Numbered from the stretch's first letter, positions 36,320-45,078 are shown. The stretch is DNA of 64,000 nt from Bacillota bacterium (GCA_017441925.1 JAFRUE010000008.1:1-64000); one strand, 5' to 3'. A program made the numbers and translations. Notes: generated by a model not told the origin, from the sequence alone.

Positions 36320-37753
36320 TCAGGCATCCTGAGGCGCAGCAGATACATCCTGCGCCTCAGCAGCTTCAAGCGCTTCCTGCTCATCGAGCGCTTCCGCGGC
36401 CTTGACCATGATCGCGCATTCGATGCGCTTGCGGTGCAGTTCGCAGCCGAATTCATAGATTCCGGTAAGCGATCCTGTCGCGTGATACGCATTTGCCGTG
36501 CAGCCGCCGCCGCAGAACATTTTGGCGAAACAGTCCTTGCACTCCTTGCGCGCGTATATGTTGCAGAGTTTGAATTCGTCCTGCAGATCCGTATTCTGTA
36601 CACCGTTAAAGACGTCGCCGAGCCTGAAGGCTTCGTTGCCAACGAACTGATGGCAGGGATAGAGGTCGCCCCAGGGCGTCACCGCCATGTACTCCGTACC
36701 GACTCCGCATCCCGAGATCCGCTTGTACAGGCAGGGACCGCCGGAGAGATCGATCATATAATGATAGAATGTGAATCCATTGCCGACGCGGTCGCGGCGC
36801 AGCATTTCCTTAGCCAGGATTTCGTACTGTTCCTTCAGAACGGGCAGATCCTCCGGACGCAGTGCGTACGGCTCTGACGGATCGGAGACAACGGGCTCCA
36901 TCGCAAGTTGTTTGAAGCCCTGATCTGCAATATCAAAGATGTCATTTGTAAAATCTGTATTATAATGCGTATAAGTGCCGCGGATGTAATAACCTTCCTG
37001 GTTCCGCAGATCCGCAAGCTTCTTGAAACGGGGCAGGATCCGGTCGTAAGTGCCCTGGCCGCCGAGCGTCTTGCGCATGCGGTCGTTGGTCTCTTTGCGG
37101 CCGTCAAGGCTCAGAACAACATTGTAGCACTCGCGGTTTACAAATTCCATGACCTCATCGGTCAGCAGCACGCCGTTGGTCGTCAGCGTAAAGCGGAAAT
37201 TCTTGTTATATTTCTTCTCGATCTCACGCGCATACGCGACGATCTGCTTAACGACTTCAAAATTCAGGAGAGGCTCTCCGCCGAAGAAATCGACCTCGAG
37301 GTTGCGGCGCCTGCCCGAGTGCGCGATCAGGAAATCAAGCGCGGCCTTGCCGACCTCGAAGCTCATCAGAGCTTTGCTGCCCTGGTATTCGCCCTTGCCG
37401 GCAAAGCAGTACTGACAGGTCATGTTGCAGTCGTGCGCGATGTGCAGGCACAGCGCCTTGATCTCGGTTTTGCGCTTCTTGTAGTCAAAAGCGAGATTCT
37501 CATAACGGTCCGTCGAATAGAGACGGCCTGCGGCTCGCAGCGCCTCGATATCTTCAAAGACTTCATTGATCTCTTTCTCCGTAACGTCCTCGCGGTCCGC
37601 GTACTTCGCAAGGATCTCAGCGGTCACTTCCTCGCGGGATTTGTTCTCATAGAGACGGATCATATCGTAAGCGACCTCGTCCACAGCGTGAACGCTGCCG
37701 CTGTTGCAGTCCAGAATGATGTTGTAACCATTCAGCTGGTAGGCATGGATCAT
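36320..37753 (-). CDS. scfB: Radical SAM maturase of the SCIFF peptide (ranthipeptide synthase)
   Basis: A 477-residue radical SAM-SPASM enzyme that forms thioether cross-links in the SCIFF peptide. ATG 37753 follows AGAGGA; the longer frame adds 19 residues without a site. The first 85 residues resemble a peptide-recognition (RRE/PqqD-like) domain. The SAM cluster motif is Cys109-x3-Cys113-x2-Cys116 (DCNMTCQYC). Residues near 158-161 carry the FGGEP loop. The SPASM part has many cysteines, including GPCLYKRISGCG, LYPCHQF, and the run KECKDCFAKMFCGGGC. The precursor gene is directly upstream. The Ala/Glu-rich tail (about 450-477) is less conserved in such enzymes. Confidence 0.95.
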   Translation of the reverse strand: MIHAYQLNGYNIILDCNSGSVHAVDEVAYDMIRLYENKSREEVTAEILAKYADREDVTEKEINEVFEDIEALRAAGRLYSTDRYENLAFDYKKRKTEIKALCLHIAHDCNMTCQYCFAGKGEYQGSKALMSFEVGKAALDFLIAHSGRRRNLEVDFFGGEPLLNFEVVKQIVAYAREIEKKYNKNFRFTLTTNGVLLTDEVMEFVNRECYNVVLSLDGRKETNDRMRKTLGGQGTYDRILPRFKKLADLRNQEGYYIRGTYTHYNTDFTNDIFDIADQGFKQLAMEPVVSDPSEPYALRPEDLPVLKEQYEILAKEMLRRDRVGNGFTFYHYMIDLSGGPCLYKRISGCGVGTEYMAVTPWGDLYPCHQFVGNEAFRLGDVFNGVQNTDLQDEFKLCNIYARKECKDCFAKMFCGGGCTANAYHATGSLTGIYEFGCELHRKRIECAIMVKAAEALDEQEALEAAEAQDVSAAPQDA

Positions 37754-37829
37754 GTGGGTAATTCCTCTTTTCTGAAAATAGACCGCACAGGAACGCGGCA
37801 AGTGGTGCAAGAACGGTCCGGGCAGTTAC

Positions 37830-37878
37830 AAAAAAGCTGTATGAAAGCACAGGAATATGGCTTCCATACAGCTTTTTA
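37830..37878 (-). terminator. Partial terminator between SCIFF precursor and maturase genes
   Basis: On the minus strand AAAGCTGTATGGAAGC and GCTTTCATACAGCTTT form a long hairpin followed by TTTTTTG. It lies 12 bases after the precursor stop. Since no separate promoter for scfB is obvious in the next 80 bases, readthrough probably feeds scfB, giving more peptide than enzyme. Confidence 0.82.
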
Positions 37879-37890
37879 TATGTCCTGTTC

Positions 37891-38046
37891 TTACTCTTCC
37901 TCTTTCTTAAGCTGCTCGCACTGCTGGTTAACGATACCGCAGGATGTCTTGCATGCAGACTGGCAGGAAGTCTGGCACTCTCCGCATCCGCCGTTCTCAA
38001 CGGACTTGGCGAGGTCACGAGTGTTGATGGTAACGATTCTCTTCAT
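37891..38046 (-). CDS. scfA: SCIFF precursor peptide (six cysteines in forty-five)
   Basis: A 51-residue peptide starting MKRIVTINTRDLAK. The six cysteines are Cys21, 24, 28, 32, 36 and 43, in the core CGECQTSCQSACKTSC. The start follows GAAGGTG; the longer open frame to 38160 runs through the promoter and is not real. It is the substrate of the radical SAM enzyme encoded downstream, which links cysteine sulfurs to neighbouring residues. The natural role of the product in Clostridia is not established, although links to quorum sensing and metabolism have been proposed for ranthipeptides. Confidence 0.96.
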   Translation of the reverse strand: MKRIVTINTRDLAKSVENGGCGECQTSCQSACKTSCGIVNQQCEQLKKEEE

Positions 38047-38086
38047 GAAAACACCTTCTTTCAATGTATGGTTCACATCGGATTTT

Positions 38087-38115
38087 ATTATAACGGCTTT
38101 TAAGGAAGCTGTCAA
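38087..38115 (-). promoter_or_regulatory. Perfect consensus promoter of scfA
   Basis: On the minus strand: -35 TTGACA (38110-38115), 17-bp spacer, -10 TATAAT (38087-38092). It lies six bases beyond the stop of the upstream lipoprotein gene. Confidence 0.9.
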
Positions 38116-38120
38116 TAGAT

Positions 38121-40052
38121 TTACGATCCGTTTTTCAGAGCTTGTGCGATATCTTCCCAATAAACCGTGCCGAACACGGGCCGGGTGACCGCCGCCATCA
38201 GATCCAGCTTTTTCTTAAGCAACGGCGCGGCTGTCAGCGTATCATATTGCTCCAGATAATCCTGACCGTCTTGGAAGAAATATTCAATAATCGTAGCCCG
38301 GTCTTCGTGCATGGCATAGGTTGAGTATTCCTCTACAAAACTGGAAGCATCGCCTGCGCCATAGACCAGAATGGTGCTTCTGTCCGTGGGCAGCGGTGTA
38401 TCTGTTTCATCCCGGTAAAAGAATCCGTCCGGATTATAAGACGACCATTCCGTGTCAGAAATAATAAATCCGTCCCCTTCCGCGCGTTTCTCCACGGCAT
38501 GCCAGATTTCATGATGAATCACCGCGTCCGAAGAGTTGTTCACATCCAGGAAGATGTTGTACCAGGCCGCTGTCTGGACAGTCACACCGGCCGCTATCAG
38601 ATCCGGTTTCCGCATCGAAGCGAAGAAACCGAACCGCAGTCCGCCCAGACCTGTTTCCGTCTTAAAGGTCTCGTAGAATTCCTGAGGGTAGACCGAAAGA
38701 ATCCCATCCAGACGGTTAAGGGAAGAGATAAGAGCAGCGCTTTCCTCGTCCGGGGACAGTTCTGTGGTGGAATGGACCTCATAGCCGTCCGGCGAAAGGG
38801 GATCAGCCTGTGTGCTCAGCCGTATGCAGATCCCGTACCGTTGTTCCAGCGTATCAGCCAGTGCGCGGGCTTCCTTCAGATAGTCCGGAAGGGTTATCTC
38901 TGCTTCCGTTGACGGTTCCGGAAGGACTGCCGACTGCAGCTCTTCTGATTCTGTGAGGGCAGAGGGATTGATGATCAAAACCTCGCAGCCGTCGTCGGTG
39001 CTAGCTCCGACCAGGATGCATCCTGTCCTTTCATCATAGGATGTTACGAGATAACAGCCGCCATTATAGGCCTTGACCGGCAAGCAGGCGCCGTTTTGCG
39101 GATCAAAGAGAGATATCGCACTAAAACTGTCTCCACTGTCCGTATAAGTATCTGTATGGATCAGCGTCAAGGGAGAAGCAGCGCAATTCTCCAGCTCCAT
39201 CTGGCTGGAACAGCGGTAGACGGCCGGCTCGGCGTTCTTTTCGATACCGTACACCAGCAGCGCGCCGTCCGACATGGGATCCATCCCGAGTGCAGAGAAG
39301 GAGAAACCCGTCACCGTCTTGCCCGCGAATCCGAAAGAACCGTTGTCTTCGATCGTATAAAGGAGCTCTTTATCAAAGGTATAGACCAGATAATGATAGA
39401 GGAGGATACTGCTTTCCACGTTCTCGCGGACCAGGACGGATTTCGTTTCCGGATTGACGGCTATGATTTGCGCCCAGTTGTGGAAGGAGAGGACGGCCTC
39501 CGTCGTTCCTTCCGGCGAAACACGGACCAGATTACCGCCGTTCAGGATATAAGCGCAATTCTCTGAAGAACTGTAGACAGCAGCGGAACCCTGAACGGGA
39601 ATCGTTTTGACCAGATGAAAATCGCTGTCCAGGCAGCAGAGTGCACCTTCGTCCGGATCCATGGTCAGGACTTCGCCGTCTGCCCGCACCGCAAAAGGAA
39701 TTCCGAAGGACTGCTCCGTTTCGCTGCGGGTAATTACCATCTCGGATTCGGGATCCACGAGGCAGTAGACGGTACCGTTGTCCGTATCGCCATAGACGAG
39801 GATCCTTCCGTCCTGTGCCGGAACGATCGCTTCAATCATATTCAGGTCCTGGAGGCAGGCAAGCTCGCGCAGCGCAGGGTATTCTGTCTCCGCAGACGGG
39901 GATTCTTTTTCGGATGTATTCTGGGATTCTGCTTCGGATGCGGCCGGGATGCTGCTGTCAACAGTAGTATTGCTGCTCGTATCTGCCGGCGCGCTGCAGG
40001 AGGAGACCAATACTGTGAATGCGATCAGAAGTGCCGATAATTTAATCTTCAT
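38121..40052 (-). CDS. Lipoprotein with a putative zinc-metallopeptidase domain
   Basis: A 643-residue secreted lipoprotein. The signal peptide ends in VLVSSC with Cys19 as lipidation site; an S/T/E-rich linker follows to about residue 50. Residues about 50-370 contain repeated short strands (such as GRILVYGDTDNGTVYCLVD) suggesting a beta-propeller. The C-terminal part carries HEIWH (His514, Glu515, His518) in AVIHHEIWHAVE and a later EEYSTYAMHEDRA that could give the third zinc ligand, so it looks like an HExxH metallopeptidase. Start at 40052 follows AAGGAG. It lies immediately upstream of scfA in the same direction. The catalytic function is predicted only. Confidence 0.8.
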   Translation of the reverse strand: MKIKLSALLIAFTVLVSSCSAPADTSSNTTVDSSIPAASEAESQNTSEKESPSAETEYPALRELACLQDLNMIEAIVPAQDGRILVYGDTDNGTVYCLVDPESEMVITRSETEQSFGIPFAVRADGEVLTMDPDEGALCCLDSDFHLVKTIPVQGSAAVYSSSENCAYILNGGNLVRVSPEGTTEAVLSFHNWAQIIAVNPETKSVLVRENVESSILLYHYLVYTFDKELLYTIEDNGSFGFAGKTVTGFSFSALGMDPMSDGALLVYGIEKNAEPAVYRCSSQMELENCAASPLTLIHTDTYTDSGDSFSAISLFDPQNGACLPVKAYNGGCYLVTSYDERTGCILVGASTDDGCEVLIINPSALTESEELQSAVLPEPSTEAEITLPDYLKEARALADTLEQRYGICIRLSTQADPLSPDGYEVHSTTELSPDEESAALISSLNRLDGILSVYPQEFYETFKTETGLGGLRFGFFASMRKPDLIAAGVTVQTAAWYNIFLDVNNSSDAVIHHEIWHAVEKRAEGDGFIISDTEWSSYNPDGFFYRDETDTPLPTDRSTILVYGAGDASSFVEEYSTYAMHEDRATIIEYFFQDGQDYLEQYDTLTAAPLLKKKLDLMAAVTRPVFGTVYWEDIAQALKNGS

Positions 40053-40066
40053 GTCGAACTCCTTAA

Positions 40067-40097
40067 AAACAAGGAGTGGCAGAAAAAAGCCACTCAC
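40067..40097 (-). terminator. Possible terminator after the decarboxylase gene
   Basis: On the minus strand GAGTGGC and GCCACTC form a short stem with a T-rich loop, followed by CTTGTTTTT. It overlaps the start region of the lipoprotein gene, so it could also control that gene. Confidence 0.5.
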
Positions 40098-40135
40098 CTG
40101 TATTCTTTATATCTTGTTTTCGTTATATAGCTGAT

Positions 40136-41599
40136 TTAGTTGATTTCGTACTCGACGACGTGGACATAGGCCGGAAGCTCGCCGTAGGTGGACTGCACCG
40201 TGATTCCGTCCTGAATCAGAGATTCGATACGGTCGATACTGGCTTTCGTGATCTCCTCGCCCGGAACGACCAGCGGGATTCCCGGAGGATAGGCGAAGAT
40301 GATCTCGCGGCTGATACGTCCCTCGCTGTCTGCCAGGCGGATTTTGTCGTCTGGCATATCCTTGGCCGCGCTGATCGTCATACGGGTCAGAACGTCCTGA
40401 ATCGGAGGCGGAGTAGCGGGCTTGGTCGGTACGTCGGTGCCATACTCGCGGTCGATTTCGATCAGAGCATTGAGCAGCCGTTCAAAACCTTCGTCCGTGT
40501 CGCAGATGCTCGTCAGTGCCAAGCCGTAATCTGCGGCGATCATTTCCAACTCGATCTTGTATTTGTTGAGCATGATGGACTCAAACTCTCCGCTTGAAAG
40601 AGAAATATTCTTGATGCTCATGACGATCTTGCTGGGATCATACGCGTAGAAAAGCGGATGGTTTTCAATGCTGTCCAGACCCTTGCAGAGGATCCGGATA
40701 TGCTTCAGCTGCTCGGTCTCCCGCGCGAACTTGTTGATTCTGCGGATATACTCGTGGAAAAGCGACTCCTGCTCGTCATTCAGCAGATGGACGCAGTTGT
40801 CCATTGCCGCCATGAAGATATAGGACGGACTCGTGCTCTCGAAAATCGACAGAGCGGAAGCCACATTGCGGCACATGTCTTCGAGACGGTCGCGATTCTT
40901 CCACAGGCTGGAGCACAGATGCAGCAGAGCAGTCTGCGTGGGGCTCGGCAGCGTTTTGTGGATGCTCTGGATGACAAGATCCGCGCCCTCGGTGATCGCG
41001 CTCTTCGGGAAGGACGGATGGAAGCCGAAATGCGGGCCGTGCGCCTCGTCTACGATGAGCGGCACCTGATGGTCGTGCAGGACACGGCTGATCGAGGCAA
41101 TGTCGGAAACAACGCCGTCATAGGTCGGAGAGGTGATCACGCACAGCTTGATATCCGGATATTCATCCAGCGCGGCCTTAACCTGCTCCGGTGTAATACT
41201 GGCGTTGACGCCGAAATTCTCGTCAAACGGCGGGAACAGATAGATCGGCTGCAGTCCGCAGATGTGCATCGCGTTATAGACGGCCTTATGGCAGTTGCGG
41301 GCAAGCAGAATCTTATCACCGCGGCGGGACAGCGAGAAAATCGCGGAGATCAGTCCAACCGTGCTTCCATTGATCAGGTACCAGCATTTATAGCTGTCGA
41401 AAACGCGCGCTGCCAGCTCCATGGAATCCTTGAGGATCCCCTGGGGATTGTGCAGGTTGTCGCTGCCGGCAACCTCTGTAACGTCGATTCTATAGGGATC
41501 GATTCCCTGCATAAAATCGAAGCGGCGCTTGTGCCCGGGCATGTGCATCGGGTAGATGTCCTGATCATAGTACTCGTTCAGATAATCCAGAATTCTCAA
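40136..41599 (-). CDS. Orn/Lys/Arg decarboxylase-family PLP enzyme
   Basis: A 487-residue fold type I decarboxylase of the compact Gram-positive class (as in SpeA of B. subtilis), giving polyamine precursors. The PLP lysine is Lys215 in SIHKTLPSPTQTALLH, and the PLP-ring aspartate is Asp184 in VDEAHGPHFGFH. The N-terminal block is MHMPGHKR, and the C-terminal domain (about 380-487) has YPPGIPLVVPGE. Whether arginine, lysine or ornithine is the substrate is not determined by these motifs. It is 75 bases after the TPR gene with no clear ribosome site beyond GGAGAAA. Confidence 0.92.
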   Translation of the reverse strand: MRILDYLNEYYDQDIYPMHMPGHKRRFDFMQGIDPYRIDVTEVAGSDNLHNPQGILKDSMELAARVFDSYKCWYLINGSTVGLISAIFSLSRRGDKILLARNCHKAVYNAMHICGLQPIYLFPPFDENFGVNASITPEQVKAALDEYPDIKLCVITSPTYDGVVSDIASISRVLHDHQVPLIVDEAHGPHFGFHPSFPKSAITEGADLVIQSIHKTLPSPTQTALLHLCSSLWKNRDRLEDMCRNVASALSIFESTSPSYIFMAAMDNCVHLLNDEQESLFHEYIRRINKFARETEQLKHIRILCKGLDSIENHPLFYAYDPSKIVMSIKNISLSSGEFESIMLNKYKIELEMIAADYGLALTSICDTDEGFERLLNALIEIDREYGTDVPTKPATPPPIQDVLTRMTISAAKDMPDDKIRLADSEGRISREIIFAYPPGIPLVVPGEEITKASIDRIESLIQDGITVQSTYGELPAYVHVVEYEIN

Positions 41600-41674
41600 A
41601 TCCGTTTCTCCTACTCTAGATTGATATTTTTACAGAACCGTCCTGCAGAACCTTGTAGAACCGTGAATCAAAAC

Positions 41675-42688
41675 TTATTTGTCGGAAGAATCTTCCTTAT
41701 AAGATGCCAGCTCGGAGAGCTCCTCGGTCTCGATCTCGTCGTCGGAGGTCTTGCGTGCGGCGGCTGCCTGCGCAGCAGCAAGCGCCTCGGCCTCATCGGC
41801 GATTTCGTCCTCCAGCGGAGCGCTCAGATAAGCGGCTGCCGTAGAGTCCGAAGAGTCCGTCAGATAGGCTTTATATTTCTCAAACTGTTCCTCGACCATC
41901 TCGCGCGAAACGGTATTCATACCGGTGATCGAGCTCTTGCGCGCCATATCGAAGAATTCGGCTGCAGCCGGATAATTCTCCCAGGCGGCGTAGATCAGAC
42001 CGAGATGGTATTTGCTATCGACCATTGTGTCCTTGAGATCCAGAGCCCTGCGGAAATATTTTTCTGCTGTCTCGAGATCTCCCTGCCGGTAGGCGATCTG
42101 TCCCAGATTGTCGTAAGCAGGGCCGCAGGATTCGTCCATCTTCAGCGCTTTGTTGGTGTATTCCTCGGCTTTCTCGTAATCGCCGGCTTCAACGTAGAAA
42201 TACGCGAAAGTCGTGAAGAAATCGGCGCTGAAATACTGATATTTACTCTCCATATTGCCCATGATCTCAAGCGCGCGGTCAAGCTCGCCGCACTTCCAGC
42301 AGGCGATCGCGAGGTTCTGCTCCGAATACTTGACGAGCAGCGGAATGACCTTGGGATCGGAAGCAATCTTGTCGAAAATGTCCCTGGCCTGCTCATAGGA
42401 GCCGTTCTTAAGAAGATCAAATCCGTAGGCGACCATCGCGTGCGCACACTTTGTATCATGCTCGGCAGCGTATTTGTAGAGCTTCCCGACGAATTTGGGC
42501 TTCCTGAGGAAACCGTCGAGCAGATACGCGGTCCATCCGACTGCGGTGCCGAGATGCGTGACGTAACCGACGATCCCGTAAGCCAGGAAGATCAGGACGC
42601 ACCAGCCGAACGGGATCTTCAGGACGATACACAGTAAAAGAAGAACAAATGTTATGATCAGATAAGGATGCTTCTGTATAAAGTTCAA
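41675..42688 (-). CDS. Membrane-anchored TPR-repeat protein
   Basis: A 337-residue protein starting at TTG 42688, chosen because AAAGGAGG is eight bases upstream. Two adjacent hydrophobic segments (about 8-26 and 28-48) anchor it; the rest is cytoplasmic or exposed helices with at least three TPR-like units, best seen in GPAYDNLGQIAYRQGDLETA and the following repeat. The tail (about 285-337) is rich in Ala, Glu, Asp and Ser. Partners are unknown. It lies between the amidohydrolase and decarboxylase genes in one direction and has its own promoter at 42734. Confidence 0.85.
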   Translation of the reverse strand: MNFIQKHPYLIITFVLLLLCIVLKIPFGWCVLIFLAYGIVGYVTHLGTAVGWTAYLLDGFLRKPKFVGKLYKYAAEHDTKCAHAMVAYGFDLLKNGSYEQARDIFDKIASDPKVIPLLVKYSEQNLAIACWKCGELDRALEIMGNMESKYQYFSADFFTTFAYFYVEAGDYEKAEEYTNKALKMDESCGPAYDNLGQIAYRQGDLETAEKYFRRALDLKDTMVDSKYHLGLIYAAWENYPAAAEFFDMARKSSITGMNTVSREMVEEQFEKYKAYLTDSSDSTAAAYLSAPLEDEIADEAEALAAAQAAAARKTSDDEIETEELSELASYKEDSSDK

Positions 42689-42733
42689 GGCGTGTTCCTC
42701 CTTTATAGAATGCGGAAAAAAGGGGCAAGTCAC

Positions 42734-42762
42734 ATCATAACATGATGCCCCGGATTCTGCAA
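42734..42762 (-). promoter_or_regulatory. Promoter of the TPR gene
   Basis: On the minus strand: -35 TTGCAG (42757-42762), 17-bp spacer, -10 TATGAT (42734-42739). It sits inside an imperfect hairpin (arms ATGCCCC / GGGGCAT, 42743-42776). Confidence 0.6.
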
Positions 42763-42845
42763 GAGTCAGGGGCATATTAGTTTAGAAATTTTAAGAAAAA
42801 AGTTTAAGACCGGTTGACCGGCCAGCCGCGGCTTTCAGCCGGGGA

Positions 42846-43757
42846 TCATACAAAATAAGCGGCCTCGGCATTGTCGTGCAGGATCAGCTGCTTTTCGTCC
42901 TCGGACAGTTCCGGAGCTTCCTCATAGATGTTGATGAGTTCGCGGTAGGTGTTGCGCACCAGATTGGAGGGAAGATCCGTCCCGAAGATAAGGCGGTCCG
43001 CGCCGAGGATATCGATCGCGTCCCGTACGAAGGAGCGGGTGACCGGGTACGGCGGCTCGTCGGGCCTTACATTATGGGAGAGAGATGCAAGATCAAACCA
43101 TACATTCGGCAGCTTCAGTGCGCGCAGGCCTTCTTTCATCTCTTCCCGCTGATCCTGACGCGGCGCGAGCAGATGGCAGACGATCACGTGCATCGTGGGA
43201 TGCTCCAGAATCATGCGGCGCAGCGCCGGAATCTGGCTGCTTTCCGAACCGAGCTTGCCGATATCGATGACAAAGACGAGTCCGTGCTCATCGGCATATT
43301 CGAATTCGGGCTTCATGATTTCACCGTCAAGCGGGAGCGTGTGATGGTTGGCCATCAGACCGGATCCGGTGGAGACTTCCCATTTAACAACGGGAATCTT
43401 CAGATCTTCAAAGAAATGCCTGACAATCTCGTCACGGTTGCGGGAGAAAGGATCGTAGGATACGGACGCGAGGAAACGGTCCGGGTATTTCTGCGACGCT
43501 TCATACGTGTACAGATTCTGATAGCCGATATAGTTGCCCTGCAGGCAGACAGCCTTTTCGACACCGTTCGCGTCCATTTCCTTAAGGACGGCTTCGGGCG
43601 TCGCCTGATATTCACCAAACTGCGGCGGGATCAGGGTGATGATTTTGCCATCGTCGTACTGGGCCTTGCCGCCGCCGATCGGACGCAGCACACCGTCCGC
43701 GCCGATTCCGGCGATCTCCTGCACCAGATGGACGTGGGCATCTATAACTTTTCTCAT
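42846..43757 (-). CDS. Amidohydrolase-2 family metal-dependent hydrolase
   Basis: A 303-residue TIM-barrel protein. The metal motif is His8-x-His10 (IDAHVHL) at the N-terminus; later ligands are His in VIVCHLLAP and Asp in IFGTDLPSN. The family includes decarboxylases and lactonases of aromatic and sugar compounds. No substrate can be assigned. The start follows GAGGAG. It is controlled by a consensus promoter at 43798 placed back to back with that of the aldo/keto reductase. A GC-rich hairpin followed by a T tract near 42800-42828 may end its transcript. Confidence 0.88.
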   Translation of the reverse strand: MRKVIDAHVHLVQEIAGIGADGVLRPIGGGKAQYDDGKIITLIPPQFGEYQATPEAVLKEMDANGVEKAVCLQGNYIGYQNLYTYEASQKYPDRFLASVSYDPFSRNRDEIVRHFFEDLKIPVVKWEVSTGSGLMANHHTLPLDGEIMKPEFEYADEHGLVFVIDIGKLGSESSQIPALRRMILEHPTMHVIVCHLLAPRQDQREEMKEGLRALKLPNVWFDLASLSHNVRPDEPPYPVTRSFVRDAIDILGADRLIFGTDLPSNLVRNTYRELINIYEEAPELSEDEKQLILHDNAEAAYFV

Positions 43758-43797
43758 AATGTCAGCTCCTCACGTATGATTTCGATTCGTTACAGAA

Positions 43798-43826
43798 ATT
43801 ATAGCCGTTTTGGCAGCAGGTGTCAA
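43798..43826 (-). promoter_or_regulatory. Promoter of the amidohydrolase gene
   Basis: On the minus strand: -35 TTGACA (43821-43826), 17-bp spacer, -10 TATAAT (43798-43803). Confidence 0.85.
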
Positions 43827-43843
43827 GAAGACAGCACAACCGC

Positions 43844-43872
43844 TTGACAGAAACGCTTTCCGGCCCTATAAT
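43844..43872 (+). promoter_or_regulatory. Promoter of the aldo/keto reductase gene
   Basis: -35 TTGACA (43844-43849), 17-bp spacer, -10 TATAAT (43867-43872). Its -35 lies 17 bases from the -35 of the divergent promoter, so the two compete for the same DNA face. Confidence 0.87.
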
Positions 43873-43937
43873 ATTAAATGTAGATACATACATTTTTTTG
43901 CTTTATTATCTTTATTTTTTTGACAGGGGGTACAGAA

Positions 43938-45059
43938 ATGGCAGAATTTTTCGGCAGAAGATCCCCGGAGCTGGGCTTTGGTCTGATGAGACTTCCCCGC
44001 GATCCGGAGACAAAGAAGATCGACGTTGAGCAGGTCAGCAAGATGGTCGACGCGTTCCTTGACGCGGGACTGACCTATTTTGACACCGCATATGTATATG
44101 AGGGCTCCGAAGAGGCGACAAGAGAGGCTCTTGTAAAGCGTCATCCCCGCAACACCTATACTCTGGCCAGCAAACTGAACGCGAACGCGGCCAAGGACGA
44201 AGCGGACGCGAAGAATCAGATCTATGTCAGCCTGGAGCGTACGCAGGCGCAGTATTTTGATTATTATCTGCTGCATGCTCTTTCCGAGAACAACATTCAG
44301 AAGTACTATGATTACAATCTGTTTGAGTATGCAAAAGAGCTGAAGGCCAAGGGCCTGGTCAAGCACATCGGCTTCTCTTTCCACGGCTCACCGGCGCTGC
44401 TGCAGCAGATTCTGGACGAGCATCCGGAGCTGGAGTTCGTTCAGCTGCAGCTTAACTACATCGACTGGGAGAATCCGAAGGTCGCTTCCCGCCAGAACTA
44501 TGAGATCGCGGTCGCGCACAATATGCCGATCGTTGTCATGGAGCCGGTAAAAGGCGGCACGCTGGCAGCTCTTCCGCCAGAGATCGACAAGATCTTCAAA
44601 GATGCTGAACCCGAGATGTCCACAGCATCCTGGGCGATCCGCTATATCGCTTCCCGTCCGGGCATCTTCACGGTCCTTTCCGGCATGTCCAATATGGAGC
44701 AGGTTGAGAATAACCTTTCCTACATGGCAGACTTCAAGCCGCTGACCGAGGATGAGGAGCAGAAGGTCGCGGATGTTGTCAATGCGCTCAACAGCGTAAA
44801 GACCGTTCCCTGCACGGCCTGCCGTTACTGCACCGAAGGCTGCCCGATGCAGATTCCGATTCCGGATATCTTCCGTGTGATGAATGACTATCTGGTATAT
44901 CAGAATCTCGAGAGAGCCAAGAACGGCTATGCGCGCATCACGAGCAGAGGCGGCGGCAAGGCGTCTGACTGTATCGATTGCGGACAGTGCGAAGATCAGT
45001 GCCCGCAGCACATCGAGATCCGCGAGCAGCTTAAGAAGGCAGCGGAGCTGTTCGAATAA
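43938..45059 (+). CDS. Aldo/keto reductase fused to a two-cluster ferredoxin domain
   Basis: A 373-residue protein. ATG 43938 follows GGGGGT; the frame opens 18 bases earlier. Residues 1-280 form the AKR barrel with Asp49 and Tyr54 of the catalytic tetrad (YFDTAYVYEGSEE). The C-terminal part has two cysteine sets, CTACRYCTEGCPM and CIDCGQCEDQCP, typical of two [4Fe-4S] clusters. This class is common in anaerobes and may use ferredoxin or pass electrons rather than rely on NADPH alone. Substrate unknown. Single-gene transcript between the promoter at 43844 and the terminator at 45079. Confidence 0.93.
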   Translation: MAEFFGRRSPELGFGLMRLPRDPETKKIDVEQVSKMVDAFLDAGLTYFDTAYVYEGSEEATREALVKRHPRNTYTLASKLNANAAKDEADAKNQIYVSLERTQAQYFDYYLLHALSENNIQKYYDYNLFEYAKELKAKGLVKHIGFSFHGSPALLQQILDEHPELEFVQLQLNYIDWENPKVASRQNYEIAVAHNMPIVVMEPVKGGTLAALPPEIDKIFKDAEPEMSTASWAIRYIASRPGIFTVLSGMSNMEQVENNLSYMADFKPLTEDEEQKVADVVNALNSVKTVPCTACRYCTEGCPMQIPIPDIFRVMNDYLVYQNLERAKNGYARITSRGGGKASDCIDCGQCEDQCPQHIEIREQLKKAAELFE

Positions 45060-45078
45060 GATTTGCGAAAGAATCATC

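Noticed and set aside
40658-42637. 659-codon plus-strand frame
   Set aside because: Antisense to the decarboxylase and TPR genes, which have clear motifs and ribosome sites.
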